53,752 nt of DNA from an uncultured Oscillospiraceae bacterium (GCA_934591745.1 CAKTPQ010000008.1:1-53752); one strand, 5' to 3'; counted from the first letter of the stretch, positions 29,578 to 38,321 are shown. Made by a program: numbers and translations. Notes: generated by a model from the sequence alone, not told the origin.

Positions 29578-30999
29578 ATGAAAAACACCGAAAAGACCAT
29601 GGACAAGATCGTGGCGCTGTGCAAAAACCGCGGCATCATCTTCGCAGGCTCCGAGATCTACGGCGGCCTGGCCAACACCTGGGACTACGGCCCCCTGGGC
29701 GTGGAGCTGAAGAACAACATCAAGAAGGCCTGGTGGAAGAAATTTGTCCAGGAGAACCCCTACAACGTGGGGCAGGACGCCGCCATCCTCATGAACCCCC
29801 AGACCTGGGTGGCCAGCGGCCATCTGGCCGGCTTCTCCGACCCCCTGATGGACTGCAAGGAGTGCAAAGAGCGCTTCCGCGCCGACAAGCTCATCGAGGA
29901 CTGGTGCGGCCAGAACGGCGTGACCCTGCCCAAGCCCATCGACGCCTTCTCCCAGCAGGAGATGAAGGACTTCATCGAGGACAGGAACATTCCCTGCCCC
30001 ACCTGCGGCAAGCATAACTTCACCGACATCCGGCAGTTCAACCTGATGTTCAAGACGTTCCAGGGCGTCACCGAGGACGCCAAGAACACCGTGTACCTGC
30101 GGCCTGAGACGGCCCAGGGCATCTTCACCAACTTCGTCAACACCCAGCGCACCACCCGCCGCAAGCTGCCTTTCGGCGTGTGCCAGATCGGCAAGTCCTT
30201 CCGCAACGAGATCACGCCGGGCAACTTCATTTTCCGTGTCCGCGAGTTCGAGCAGATGGAGCTGGAGTTCTTCTGCAAGCCCGGCACCGATCTGGAGTGG
30301 TTCAACTACTGGCGCACCTTCTGCCACAACTGGCTGCTGGGCATCGGCCTGAAGGACGAGAACCTGCGGCTGCGTGACCACGACCCCGAGGAGCTGTGCT
30401 TCTACTCCAAGGCCACCACGGACTTCGAGTTCCTGTTCCCCTTCGGCTGGGGCGAGCTGTGGGGCGTGGCGGACCGCACCGACTATGACCTGACCCAGCA
30501 CCAGACCGTGTCCGGCAAGGATCTGACCTACTTCGACCCGGAGACCAACGAGCGCTACATCCCCTATGTGGTGGAGCCGTCCCTGGGCGTGGAGCGCAGC
30601 GTGCTGGCCGTGCTGGTGGACGCCTACGACGAGGAGGTCGTGGACGCGGAGAAGAACGACGTCCGCGTGGTGCTGCACCTGCACCCGGCGCTGGCGCCCT
30701 ACAAGGCGGCTGTGCTGCCCCTGAGCAAGAAGCTCAGTGACAAGGCCCGCGAGGTCTACGCCGAGCTGAGCAAGGAGTGGATGATCGACTTCGACGAGAC
30801 CGGTTCCATCGGCAAGCGCTACCGCCGGGAGGACGAGGTGGGCACCCCGTACTGCATCACCGTGGACTTCGACACCGTGGGCGATGCGGAGAAGGCCGGC
30901 GACAACTGCGTCACCGTCCGCGAGCGCGACACCATGGAGCAGGTGCGTGTTCCCATCAGCGAGCTGAAGGCCTATCTGGCGGAGAAGCTGGCGTACTAA
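29578..30999 (+). CDS. glyS: Glycyl-tRNA synthetase (single-chain, dimeric type)
   Basis: 473 residues of the homodimeric class II type. [18 protein letters not shown] is the family start; the class II motifs appear in [27 protein letters not shown] (motif 2) and [18 protein letters not shown] (motif 3 region); the anticodon domain follows. It charges tRNA-Gly. AAAGGAG precedes the ATG. It is the second gene behind the T-box leader and ends in a 14-bp terminator at 31008-31039. Confidence 0.97.
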   Translation: MKNTEKTMDKIVALCKNRGIIFAGSEIYGGLANTWDYGPLGVELKNNIKKAWWKKFVQENPYNVGQDAAILMNPQTWVASGHLAGFSDPLMDCKECKERFRADKLIEDWCGQNGVTLPKPIDAFSQQEMKDFIEDRNIPCPTCGKHNFTDIRQFNLMFKTFQGVTEDAKNTVYLRPETAQGIFTNFVNTQRTTRRKLPFGVCQIGKSFRNEITPGNFIFRVREFEQMELEFFCKPGTDLEWFNYWRTFCHNWLLGIGLKDENLRLRDHDPEELCFYSKATTDFEFLFPFGWGELWGVADRTDYDLTQHQTVSGKDLTYFDPETNERYIPYVVEPSLGVERSVLAVLVDAYDEEVVDAEKNDVRVVLHLHPALAPYKAAVLPLSKKLSDKAREVYAELSKEWMIDFDETGSIGKRYRREDEVGTPYCITVDFDTVGDAEKAGDNCVTVRERDTMEQVRVPISELKAYLAEKLAY

Positions 31000-31007
31000 A
31001 ATGTGCG

Positions 31008-31043
31008 AAAGAGACGGACGCTTCCGCGTCCGTCTCTTTTTTT
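31008..31043 (+). terminator. Terminator of glyS
   Basis: A perfect 14-bp stem (31008-31021 with 31026-31039, loop TTCC) continued by T; it also faces the end of nadE and may act on both strands. Confidence 0.9.
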
Positions 31044-31055
31044 CTTGCTTATTTC

Positions 31056-31826
31056 TTATTTGTAGTAGTCCGTTTCTTCCTCCAGCGCCATGGGCAGGCC
31101 GTTGTGGTACACGGGGATGGTCTGGAACTTGAAGCGGCTGGCCCGGTGCTTCGCGTCGATCTGCTCCTTGATGGCGGGGTCTGCCGTGCCCCGGCGGACA
31201 TACTCGTTCACCGCGTGGTAGGTGAAGCCCAGATTGTCCTCGTCCGTCAGGCCGGTGAGGCCATCGGATGGCGGCTTGATGAGAAACCGCTCCGGCAGAC
31301 CCAGCTGACGGCCCAGGGCGATGACCTCCTCCGTGGTGTACATGCCCAAGGGGGAGAAGGCGCCGGCGCTGTCGCCGTAGATGGTGCAGTAGCCCACCCA
31401 ATCCTCCGACAGGTTGCTGGTGTTGATGACCACGCCGCCGTCCAGCGACTGGGCCACGGCATACAGTGTGGACATGCGGATGCGGCTGGGCAGGTTCACG
31501 GTGGTCTGGCGGCTGGGCGTCAGGCCCACACGCGCCATCTCCTTCAGCACGCCCTGCACCGCGTCATGGATGTTGATGGTGCAGTGGGGGATCTGCAGAT
31601 GCTCCACCAGCGCCTGCGAGTAGTCGATGTCCGGCTGGACGCCGTCGGGCATCAGGACGCCGAACACATGCTCCCGGCCATAGGCGGCGGCGGCCAGCGC
31701 CGCCACAGTGGAGCTATCCTTGCCGCCGGAGATGCCGATGACGGCGGTGCGGCCGTGACAGGCCTTGAGCTGGGCGTCCATCCACTCCAACAGGCCGGCC
31801 AACTGTAACTGCGGGTTAAAATCCAT
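31056..31826 (-). CDS. nadE: NAD synthetase (ammonia-dependent)
   Basis: 256 residues. The PP-loop is VIGISGGKDSSTVAAL, followed by INTSNLSEDWVGYCTIYGD and KPPSDGLTGLTDEDNLGFTY in part, all typical of short NadE without an N-terminal glutaminase domain. It makes NAD from deamido-NAD, ATP and ammonia. The ATG at 31826 follows GGGAGG; an upstream extension would overlap gpr and is not used. It has its own promoter (31858-31886), so it need not depend on gpr. Confidence 0.93.
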   Translation of the reverse strand: MDFNPQLQLAGLLEWMDAQLKACHGRTAVIGISGGKDSSTVAALAAAAYGREHVFGVLMPDGVQPDIDYSQALVEHLQIPHCTINIHDAVQGVLKEMARVGLTPSRQTTVNLPSRIRMSTLYAVAQSLDGGVVINTSNLSEDWVGYCTIYGDSAGAFSPLGMYTTEEVIALGRQLGLPERFLIKPPSDGLTGLTDEDNLGFTYHAVNEYVRRGTADPAIKEQIDAKHRASRFKFQTIPVYHNGLPMALEEETDYYK

Positions 31827-31857
31827 TGAGGGGGCCTCCCTTCCTTTTTCTGGTGAC

Positions 31858-31886
31858 ATTGTAGCGCGGAAGGGCGGGTTTTGCAA
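31858..31886 (-). promoter_or_regulatory. Sigma-A promoter of nadE
   Basis: Minus strand TTGCAA (31881-31886), 17 bp, TACAAT (31858-31863), just after the gpr stop codon. Confidence 0.78.
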
Positions 31887-31890
31887 GTGC

Positions 31891-32790
31891 TTATCCCAGC
31901 AGACCGGTGACATCCTCCAGCGTCAGGCTGCGCTGGAGGGCCAGCGTGATGCCGTAGCCCACCATGCGGCCCAGTTCTGTAACACGCTGGTCGATGTCCT
32001 GGGGCGTGACGAACAGCTCCGCACCCCGGCCGGACAGGGGCTGCTGCGGGCAGCCCGCCTCCGCCAGCAGGTCGGCGCACAGGGTGGCCCCGTCGATGAC
32101 CGTGGGCACACCCACGGCAATGACCGGCACGCCCAGGGCGGCCCGGTCCACCGCCCGTCGATGGTTGCCCACGCCGGAGCCGGGGGTCAGTCCCGTGTCG
32201 CTGAGCTGCACCGTGGCACACAGCCGGTCCCGGCTCCTGGCGGCCAGCGCGTCGACGGCGATGACGGCGGTGGGGCGGATGTGAGCCGCCGCGCCCTGGA
32301 TCAGCTCCAGCGTCTCCATTCCCGTCCGGGCCAGCACACCGGTACACAGGGCGGAGACGGGAGTAAAGCTCTGGAACTGCCGGGGCAGCGCACGCACCAT
32401 GTGCCGCGTCACCAGCAGGTTTTCCACAGCGATGGGGCCCACGGCGTCCGGCGTCATGGCGCGGTTGCCCAGCCCCGCCACCAGGATCCGGGAGCGCGGC
32501 CCGGCATCTGGCAGCAGCGCACGCAGCTGGTAGGCGATGCACCAGACCGCCCGGTGGAAAAACGTGCGCTGCCGGTCAAAATAGGGGCGGAGATCCACGG
32601 TAATATAGCGTCCCAACGGTTTGCCCAGCGCCTGCGCCCCGGCGGCACCGGTGATGCGGATGTCAGTGACGGCGTAGCCCTCCTGCAGGCTCTCCAGCCG
32701 CCGGATGCCCTCCGGCGGAGAAAAATTTTTGGTGCGGGCGGTCAGATCATCGGCGGCCTCCAGCGCCAGATCGGTACGTGGTACGGTCAT
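31891..32790 (-). CDS. gpr: Germination protease GPR (spore endopeptidase)
   Basis: 299 residues. TDLALEA near the N-terminus resembles the auto-processing site, and LVAGLGNRAMTPDAVGP followed by LVTRH and PTAVIAVDALAARS are GPR hallmarks, with conserved aspartates. Family knowledge: GPR is made in the forespore as a zymogen and degrades small acid-soluble proteins at germination. The ribosome site (AAGGGAG) is 14 bases from the ATG, longer than ideal. A forespore sigma-factor-type promoter lies at 32840-32868. The gene implies a spore-forming organism. Confidence 0.95.
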   Translation of the reverse strand: MTVPRTDLALEAADDLTARTKNFSPPEGIRRLESLQEGYAVTDIRITGAAGAQALGKPLGRYITVDLRPYFDRQRTFFHRAVWCIAYQLRALLPDAGPRSRILVAGLGNRAMTPDAVGPIAVENLLVTRHMVRALPRQFQSFTPVSALCTGVLARTGMETLELIQGAAAHIRPTAVIAVDALAARSRDRLCATVQLSDTGLTPGSGVGNHRRAVDRAALGVPVIAVGVPTVIDGATLCADLLAEAGCPQQPLSGRGAELFVTPQDIDQRVTELGRMVGYGITLALQRSLTLEDVTGLLG

Positions 32791-32839
32791 TTTTGTGGCG
32801 AACGCTCCCTTCTGAACACAAAATGTTGTGGCTTACGGA

Positions 32840-32868
32840 TAGCATGACCGCCCGAAATAGATTTATGC
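32840..32868 (-). promoter_or_regulatory. Candidate sigma-G/sigma-F promoter of gpr
   Basis: Minus strand GCATA (32864-32868), 17 bp, CATGCTA (32840-32846). It fits the sigma-G form GHATR-N17/18-CATWMTA with one mismatch; gpr is a sigma-F/sigma-G gene in B. subtilis. Confidence 0.6.
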
Positions 32869-32898
32869 GAAAACCTGAGCCAAAATTGCAAAAAAGTC

Positions 32899-32927
32899 TT
32901 GCATTTTCCGAGCAATGATGCTAAAAT
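32899..32927 (+). promoter_or_regulatory. Sigma-A promoter of rpsT
   Basis: TTGCAT (32899-32904), 17 bp, TAAAAT (32922-32927). Confidence 0.8.
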
Positions 32928-32990
32928 ATCATCCTGCGTGGAAGTCTTCTTTTCCATGCGGAAAAATCTGATGTCGGGGAGGTGTTTGGT

Positions 32991-33254
32991 TTGCCGAATA
33001 TCAAGTCTGCTAAGAAGCGTGTTCTGGTGGCAGAGGCGAGAAATGCTCGCAACAAAGCCAATAAGTCCGCACTGAAGACTGCTATCAAGAAGTTCGAGGC
33101 TGCTGCCGTTGAAGGCAATCGCACCGAGGCCGAGGGCACTTACAAAGTCGCAGTCAAGGCGATCGACAAGGCTGCCGCCAAGGGTCTGCTGCACAAGAAC
33201 AACGCGGCTCACAAGAAGAGCGCGCTGACGCTGAAGCTGAACAACATTGGCTGA
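32991..33254 (+). CDS. rpsT: 30S ribosomal protein S20
   Basis: 87 residues, starting with a TTG codon: M-PNIKSAKKRVLVAE, the normal S20 N-terminus, lines up with TTG 32991. The site GGGGAGG (32977-32983) is eight to nine bases upstream. A GTG three codons earlier (32982) overlaps that site. S20 binds 16S rRNA early in 30S assembly. The use of UUG echoes E. coli rpsT, whose UUG start takes part in autoregulation. A terminator follows at 33267-33293. Confidence 0.96.
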   Translation: MPNIKSAKKRVLVAEARNARNKANKSALKTAIKKFEAAAVEGNRTEAEGTYKVAVKAIDKAAAKGLLHKNNAAHKKSALTLKLNNIG

Positions 33255-33265
33255 TGACCAAACTC

Positions 33266-33293
33266 AACGGGTATCCGGAAGGATGCCCGTTTT
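33266..33293 (+). terminator. Terminator of rpsT
   Basis: An 11-bp stem (33266-33276 with 33281-33291, one G-T pair, loop GGAA), followed by T. Confidence 0.8.
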
Positions 33294-33316
33294 GCTTTGC
33301 GCCCGGCGGTGCGCCG

Positions 33317-33364
33317 CGCAAAAAGGACTCCCGCAGCTTTACGCTGCGGGAGTCCCTTTTTGCG
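33317..33364 (-). terminator. Terminator of the microprotein gene
   Basis: A 21-bp stem with one bulged base (33317-33337 with 33343-33364); on the minus strand the T-run is inside the stem end. Confidence 0.82.
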
Positions 33365-33370
33365 TATCAT

Positions 33371-33556
33371 TCATTTCTTCTTTTTCTTGCCGCCCATGAT
33401 GACCAGTACCACCAGAAGCACCACGGCCACCACCACCATGGCGATCCACAGACCCATGTGGCTGGTGTCGCCGGTGAGGGGACTGGCGTAGGCAACGGAC
33501 AGGCTCATGACCATGCAGCACAACAGCGTCAGCAGGCAGAACAGCTTTTTCATCAT
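33371..33556 (-). CDS. 61-residue sortase-substrate-like microprotein without a passenger
   Basis: The protein is a signal peptide (KKLFCLLTLLCCMVMSLSVAYA) joined directly to SPLTGDTSHMGLW, a membrane segment of about 18 residues and a KKKKK tail. SPxTG-D plus membrane segment plus lysines is a cell-wall sorting signal of the sortase type (SPKTG/NPQTG class). If a signal peptidase cut after AYA and a sortase cut after Thr, only a few residues would remain. Start choice: ATG 33556 or 33553; GAGG lies 5 or 8 bases before. Own promoter at 33579-33606. No sortase gene is in the window. Confidence 0.75.
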   Translation of the reverse strand: MMKKLFCLLTLLCCMVMSLSVAYASPLTGDTSHMGLWIAMVVVAVVLLVVLVIMGGKKKKK

Positions 33557-33578
33557 CTTCACCTCGCTCTATGCGGCT

Positions 33579-33606
33579 ATTATAGCATACTTTTCCGGTT
33601 TTGCAA
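33579..33606 (-). promoter_or_regulatory. Promoter of the microprotein gene
   Basis: Minus strand TTGCAA (33601-33606), 16 bp, TATAAT (33579-33584) with an upstream TG. Confidence 0.75.
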
Positions 33607-33609
33607 CCA

Positions 33610-34380
33610 TCAGTTCGCGGAACCGGCGTCCTCCATCGGGCCCTCGATGCACATCCATACCCGCTCGTCGGAGACGGTACCGTCGCTGCCCACATAGAGG
33701 ACCGCGGCGTTGCCGCCGCCCACGGTGCTTTCGGAGAATGTCACCGCCCAGCAGCCGGTGGTCACATCGTACCGCCCCCACGCCGTGTCGTAGGCGCCGT
33801 CGTACTGCGTCTTTGCCATCTCAACGGCCTCCTGCTCGGTGAGGATGCCACGCCCGATCCGGGCCGTGCCCAGAATGGCCAGCACCGTATCCCGGCAGGC
33901 GTCCCATGCGGCGCTGTCCATGACGCCGCTGGGGTCGGGCATGCACACATAGCTGCCCGGCGTATCCTGAAAGGCGATGTTCACCCAGAGGGTATCGCCC
34001 GCGGCCTCGGTGTGCTGCCACACCTTCTGGCCGCCGGACAGCGTCAGCTCCTGCGTTGTCACGCCGGTGCCGCAGATGCCGTAGCCCTCCTGCCAGCAGG
34101 TCAGCCGGAAGCAGACGGCATCATCGTCCGTTTTCCGGAACCGAAGCCCGGACTGACCGTCCTCCTCCACCGTCTCCCAGGTCCAGCCATCGGGAATGGT
34201 CAGCGCCATGTCCACATGGCCCTCCGTATATTCCGCCAGCTGGCCGGTGATCTCCATCGGCTCCGGCGCGGGACTGACCACCGGCTCGCCGCCCTCCAGC
34301 GGCAGGGTGGCCGCGGGGCTGCCGCAGGCCGTCAGCAGCGCGGCGCACAGCGCCAGCAGACACACAAAAGCTCGTTTCAT
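33610..34380 (-). CDS. Lipoprotein of unknown function
   Basis: 256 residues. A lipoprotein signal ends LLTACG (lipid-bearing cysteine at about residue 19). A Pro/Glu linker leads to a beta-rich domain (MALTIPDGWTWETVEEDG), and the C-terminal part, LTEQEAVEMAKTQYDGAY then GCWAVTFSES and VLYVGSDGTVSDE, has the helix-then-sheet shape of a PepSY-like repeat; that is only a resemblance. AAGGAGGG precedes the ATG. It is 73 bp after the RND transporter in the same direction and may be co-transcribed. Confidence 0.7.
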   Translation of the reverse strand: MKRAFVCLLALCAALLTACGSPAATLPLEGGEPVVSPAPEPMEITGQLAEYTEGHVDMALTIPDGWTWETVEEDGQSGLRFRKTDDDAVCFRLTCWQEGYGICGTGVTTQELTLSGGQKVWQHTEAAGDTLWVNIAFQDTPGSYVCMPDPSGVMDSAAWDACRDTVLAILGTARIGRGILTEQEAVEMAKTQYDGAYDTAWGRYDVTTGCWAVTFSESTVGGGNAAVLYVGSDGTVSDERVWMCIEGPMEDAGSAN

Positions 34381-34453
34381 GCTCTCGCCCTCCTTTTACT
34401 CTCTACTTCCTGAGACGGAGCAGGGAGGGGAAACGTTCCCCTCCCTGTAAAGA

Positions 34454-37400
34454 TCACATATCCAGCAGCTTCAGTTCGTCCTCGCTGACCTGCCGCAGCT
34501 CTTTTTTGCTGAGGATGTCGTACATGCACGGCACCACGAACAGCGTCATCAGCGTGGCGTACAGCAGTCCGCCGATGCACACCAGCGCAATGGGCTGGAT
34601 CAGGGCCGTGCCGGCGTTCTTCGCCAGCGCCGTAACGATCAGGCCCAGGATGGTGGTGAGACTGGTCATCAGAATGGGCCGCAGGCGGGTGACGCCGGCG
34701 TCGATGATGGCCTCCCGCCGCTCCATACCGGCCAGACGCTGCTGGTTGATGTAGTCCACCAGCACGATGCCGTTGTTGACGATGATGCCCACCAGCATCA
34801 CGAAACCGATGAGGCTGATGACCGACACCTCGATGCCGGAGATCAGCAGCGCCATGAAGCCGCCGGTGAAGGCCAGCGGGATGGTGAACATCACGATGAA
34901 CGGGGACTTCAGGGACTGGAACTGGGCCACCATGATGAGGTACACCAGCACCACGCCCAGCAGCAGCATCAGCATCACCTGTCCCATGGCGTCCATGATC
35001 TGCTCGTTTTCGCCGTTGAACTCCACGGTGACGCCCTCCGGCAGGGCCAGTGGCGCCACGGCCTGCTGCACCGCCGACGTGACTTTCGTTACGTTGTAGC
35101 CATCGGCGACCGTGGCCGTCACGGTGATGCACCGCCGCTGCTGATCGCGCTGGATGCTGTTGAGGGACACCGTCTCCCGGACCTCCGCCACGTCGCCCAG
35201 GGGGAAGGAGGTATCCTCATCCCCGCCGTCCTCACCGGTGAGTTGGCTCAGGCCGGAGGCGGAGTCGCCGCCGCTCATGGATGCGGACATAGAGCTGTCC
35301 GGCGTGATGATCAGCGTCAGCAGCTTCTCCCGTGTCAGCCTGCTGTCCGCCGCCGCGTCCACCATCATCTCCATGCGCTCATTGTCCAGCGTGACCTCCG
35401 CCACGGTGGTGGTATCCTGCAGTGCTGCGGCCACCTGCATGTAGATCTGGGCCACGGTGATGCCACGGGTCATGGCCTTGTTCCGGTCCACCACCACCTG
35501 CAGGGCGGGGGCCGCGTCCTCCAGACCGTCGGAGACGTCCGCCACGCCCTCCACTTCACCGATGCGCTGGCCCAGCGCTCGGGCGGCGCTCTGCAGGTCC
35601 TCCATATCGTCGCCGTAGACCTGCAGCGAGACGCCGCTGCCGGTCATGTAGCTCATCATACCGCTCATGACGCCGGCGGTAGTCACCTGACAGGGCAGGT
35701 CGGCACACAGCGCCTCGATCTCCCGTCCCGCGTCGGAACCGAAGGTACCCTCCGGCATGGTGAGGTAGCCGGTAACGTCGTAGTCGCCGTTATCGCCGCT
35801 GGTCATGCTCAGGCCGCCCATGGTGCCGCTGCCCATCATGAAGCCGGCGGCGTCGATGTTGTCCACGGACATGACCCGCTCCATTACTTCATCCGCCAGC
35901 GCCACCGCCTCGCTGCGGGTGGTGCCCTCCGGCATGGTGACGGTGACGGACAGGTTGTTCATGTCGATCTCCGGCATGAAGGTGAAGCCCCGGCTCACCG
36001 CGCCCCATGCGGTGGTCACCAGCAGCGTCAGGGACAGCAGCAGCACGCCTGCCTTGTGGTCCAGCGACCAGGCGATGGCCCTGCGGTAGGCAGGGTAGAT
36101 CTTATCCAGCAGGCCCGGCTTGGGCACGAAGTCGCGCCGCAGCATGCCCGCTGCCATGGCCGGCACCAGCGTCAGCGACACCAGCAGGCTGGCCAGCAGG
36201 GAATAGGTGATGGTCAGCGCCAGATCGGTGAACAGCTGGCGGGTCAGGCCCTCCACGAACACGATGGGCGCAAACACGCACACCGTGGTGAGGGTGGAAG
36301 CCGTCACCGCGCCCAGTACCTGTCCCGCGCCGGACACCGCCGCCTGGATGATGGTGGCGCCCTTGGCCCGCAGGCGGTAGATGTTCTCGATGACCACCAC
36401 AGAGTTATCCACCAGCATACCCACGGACACCGCCAGACCGCTGAGGGAGATCATGTTGATGGTCACGCCGGTGAAGTACATCAGCACCACCGCGAAAATG
36501 ACGCTGACGGGGATGGAGATCAGCGTGATGAGGGTGGGCCGCCAGTCACGCAGGAACAGGAACAGCACCACCACGGAGAACACCGCGCCCCACAGCAGGG
36601 AGGAGAGGATGGTCTCCACGATGAGATAGATATAGTCGCCCTGATCCATCAGGGGCACGAAGGTCAGCCCCTCGTACTGGGCCTCCAGCGTTTCGAACCG
36701 GTGGGTGATGTTGTTGGACACCTCCGCCGTGGCGTAGTTGGACTGCTTGGTGAAGGACAGCAGGATGCCGTTCTCGCCGTTGAGCTTGGTGTACAGCTCG
36801 TCGCCGTTGTCCGTCACCACCACTGTGGCCACGTCCCCCAGGGTGATGGGCGCCACGCCCTCCAGCCCCAGGTCGAAGAGCACCATGTCCTCCAGCTCGC
36901 TGCTGCTTTCAAATTTCTGCCCCACCGACACCATGTAGCTGACGCCGCTGTCGTCGTCTATGTACCCGGCGGGCATGGAGAAGTTCTGGGCCGTCAGCAG
37001 GCCGCTAACGGTGGAAATGGACAGCAAGCCGCCCAGATCCGTCTGCTCGTCTACCTTTTTATAGGCCTCCTGTATCTGCTTGAGGCCGCTTTCGATCTGG
37101 GTCTTGGCCTCGCTGAGCTGCAGCTCCGCGCCGGTCATCTGTGTGATGCCGTCCATCAGCTGCACCAGCAGGTCGGACACGTCGCCCTCCACCTCAGCCC
37201 GCAGACGGCCGCTCTCCAGATCCTTCATCAGCCTGCGGAGACTCTTTTGCAGCGTTTCCAGATTCTTCTGCAGCTCCTTCAGCGTGCCGTCCGGGTCGGT
37301 AATGATGCCGCCGACGATGTCGCCGATGTCCGTGTCCTCCAGCACACCGTAGATGTCCTTCAGGTGGTCGTACACCTCATCTATCACATTTCCGGCGGCG

Positions 37401-38119
37401 CCGGCCACGCCGTCGGCGGCGGTGCGCTTGGCCGCGGCCAACGCCGCTTCGCCGTCGCTCACCTGCTTCTGTGCGTCGTACAGCTGGCCCTCCGCCTTTT
37501 TCAGCTGGGCCTTCACCGCGTCCGCCAGCGTGGCGGACAGGGCGGTCATCTTCTCCTGATCCAGAATGACGTGGGCCTGCCGGGTCAGGGCGCCGGACAC
37601 CGTGACGCTGGCCACGCCGCTGACACCCTCCAGCTTACCGGTAAGCTCGTCCGTCACCAGATCGCTGAGGGCGTAGACGTCTTTGCCCTCCTGGGACACA
37701 GCAGCCACCATCACCGGGATCATGGACGGATTGATCTTCAGCACATAGGGCGCGCCCACCGTGTCGTTCCACTGCCCCTGCAGGACAGAGATCTTCTGCT
37801 GGATGTCCACGCTGATGGTGTCCATGTTCACGCCGTCCTCAAACTCCAGCATTACCATGGACACGCTGTTCTGGCTGGTGGAGGTGACGGCCTTGATCTG
37901 GTCCAGCGTGGCCATGGACTGCTCCATAGGCCGGGTGATCTCCTCCTCCACCGACTCGGGACTGGCGCCGGGGTCGGTGGTAACGATGACCACATAGGGG
38001 AAGTCCATGTTGGGCAGCAGGTCGGGGGTCATCTTCAGATACGCCACCACGCCCAGCACCACAACGGCCAGTACCACCACAAACACCGTCAGCGGCTTTT
38101 TTACGCTGAATTTCGCCAT
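34454..38119 (-). CDS. RND superfamily efflux transporter with a coiled-coil insertion
   Basis: 1,221 residues. The two-fold RND layout is clear: first membrane segment at 9-29, porter domain starting YPYVVIVTTDPGASPESVE-like (here FPYVVIVTTDPGASPESVE), central membrane block with ISIPVSVIFAVVLMYF and GMLVDNSVVVIENIYRLR (the charged GxxxDN motif), then the second half with LVGIIVNNGIVLVDYINQ. Compared with AcrB-like proteins (about 1,040) there is an extra segment at about 200-375, Lys/Glu/Gln-rich and predicted coiled coil. Closest types in Bacillota are SwrC/YerP. ATG 38119 follows AAAGGAG. No membrane fusion or outer membrane partner is adjacent. Confidence 0.93.
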   Translation of the reverse strand: MAKFSVKKPLTVFVVVLAVVVLGVVAYLKMTPDLLPNMDFPYVVIVTTDPGASPESVEEEITRPMEQSMATLDQIKAVTSTSQNSVSMVMLEFEDGVNMDTISVDIQQKISVLQGQWNDTVGAPYVLKINPSMIPVMVAAVSQEGKDVYALSDLVTDELTGKLEGVSGVASVTVSGALTRQAHVILDQEKMTALSATLADAVKAQLKKAEGQLYDAQKQVSDGEAALAAAKRTAADGVAGAAGNVIDEVYDHLKDIYGVLEDTDIGDIVGGIITDPDGTLKELQKNLETLQKSLRRLMKDLESGRLRAEVEGDVSDLLVQLMDGITQMTGAELQLSEAKTQIESGLKQIQEAYKKVDEQTDLGGLLSISTVSGLLTAQNFSMPAGYIDDDSGVSYMVSVGQKFESSSELEDMVLFDLGLEGVAPITLGDVATVVVTDNGDELYTKLNGENGILLSFTKQSNYATAEVSNNITHRFETLEAQYEGLTFVPLMDQGDYIYLIVETILSSLLWGAVFSVVVLFLFLRDWRPTLITLISIPVSVIFAVVLMYFTGVTINMISLSGLAVSVGMLVDNSVVVIENIYRLRAKGATIIQAAVSGAGQVLGAVTASTLTTVCVFAPIVFVEGLTRQLFTDLALTITYSLLASLLVSLTLVPAMAAGMLRRDFVPKPGLLDKIYPAYRRAIAWSLDHKAGVLLLSLTLLVTTAWGAVSRGFTFMPEIDMNNLSVTVTMPEGTTRSEAVALADEVMERVMSVDNIDAAGFMMGSGTMGGLSMTSGDNGDYDVTGYLTMPEGTFGSDAGREIEALCADLPCQVTTAGVMSGMMSYMTGSGVSLQVYGDDMEDLQSAARALGQRIGEVEGVADVSDGLEDAAPALQVVVDRNKAMTRGITVAQIYMQVAAALQDTTTVAEVTLDNERMEMMVDAAADSRLTREKLLTLIITPDSSMSASMSGGDSASGLSQLTGEDGGDEDTSFPLGDVAEVRETVSLNSIQRDQQRRCITVTATVADGYNVTKVTSAVQQAVAPLALPEGVTVEFNGENEQIMDAMGQVMLMLLLGVVLVYLIMVAQFQSLKSPFIVMFTIPLAFTGGFMALLISGIEVSVISLIGFVMLVGIIVNNGIVLVDYINQQRLAGMERREAIIDAGVTRLRPILMTSLTTILGLIVTALAKNAGTALIQPIALVCIGGLLYATLMTLFVVPCMYDILSKKELRQVSEDELKLLDM

Positions 38120-38165
38120 AGTCCCGCTCCTTTTGGGCACACGCCCCAAACTACCATAATGGCAT

Positions 38166-38194
38166 AGTGTATCACGCCGCCGTCTTTTCCGCAA
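38166..38194 (-). promoter_or_regulatory. Promoter of the RND gene
   Basis: Minus strand TTGCGG (38189-38194), 17 bp, TACACT (38166-38171) with an upstream TG. A second TTGACA at 38243-38248 lacks a good -10. Confidence 0.6.
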
Positions 38195-38287
38195 GAGCTG
38201 TACCGAATAATTCACGAAACCGTTACAATATGCCCCTGTTTTTGTCAAAAAAGTTCGCGCATCGAACGAATTAAATATCCGTAAAGC

Positions 38288-38321
38288 GAAAAAGCGGGAG
38301 AGCTTCGCTCTCCCGCTTTTC
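38288..38321 (-). terminator. Terminator of the ferredoxin-hemW unit
   Basis: A 15-bp stem (38289-38303 with 38307-38321, loop TTC) with A and T runs. Confidence 0.85.

Noticed and set aside
35243..38167. 974-codon plus-strand frame opposite the RND gene
   Set aside because: Shadow of a long GC-rich gene; His/Gln/Arg-rich low-complexity translation and no promoter or ribosome site.
38120..38248. 43-codon N-terminal extension of the RND transporter
   Set aside because: It is Arg-rich, spans the predicted promoter and lacks a ribosome site; AAAGGAG precedes ATG 38119.
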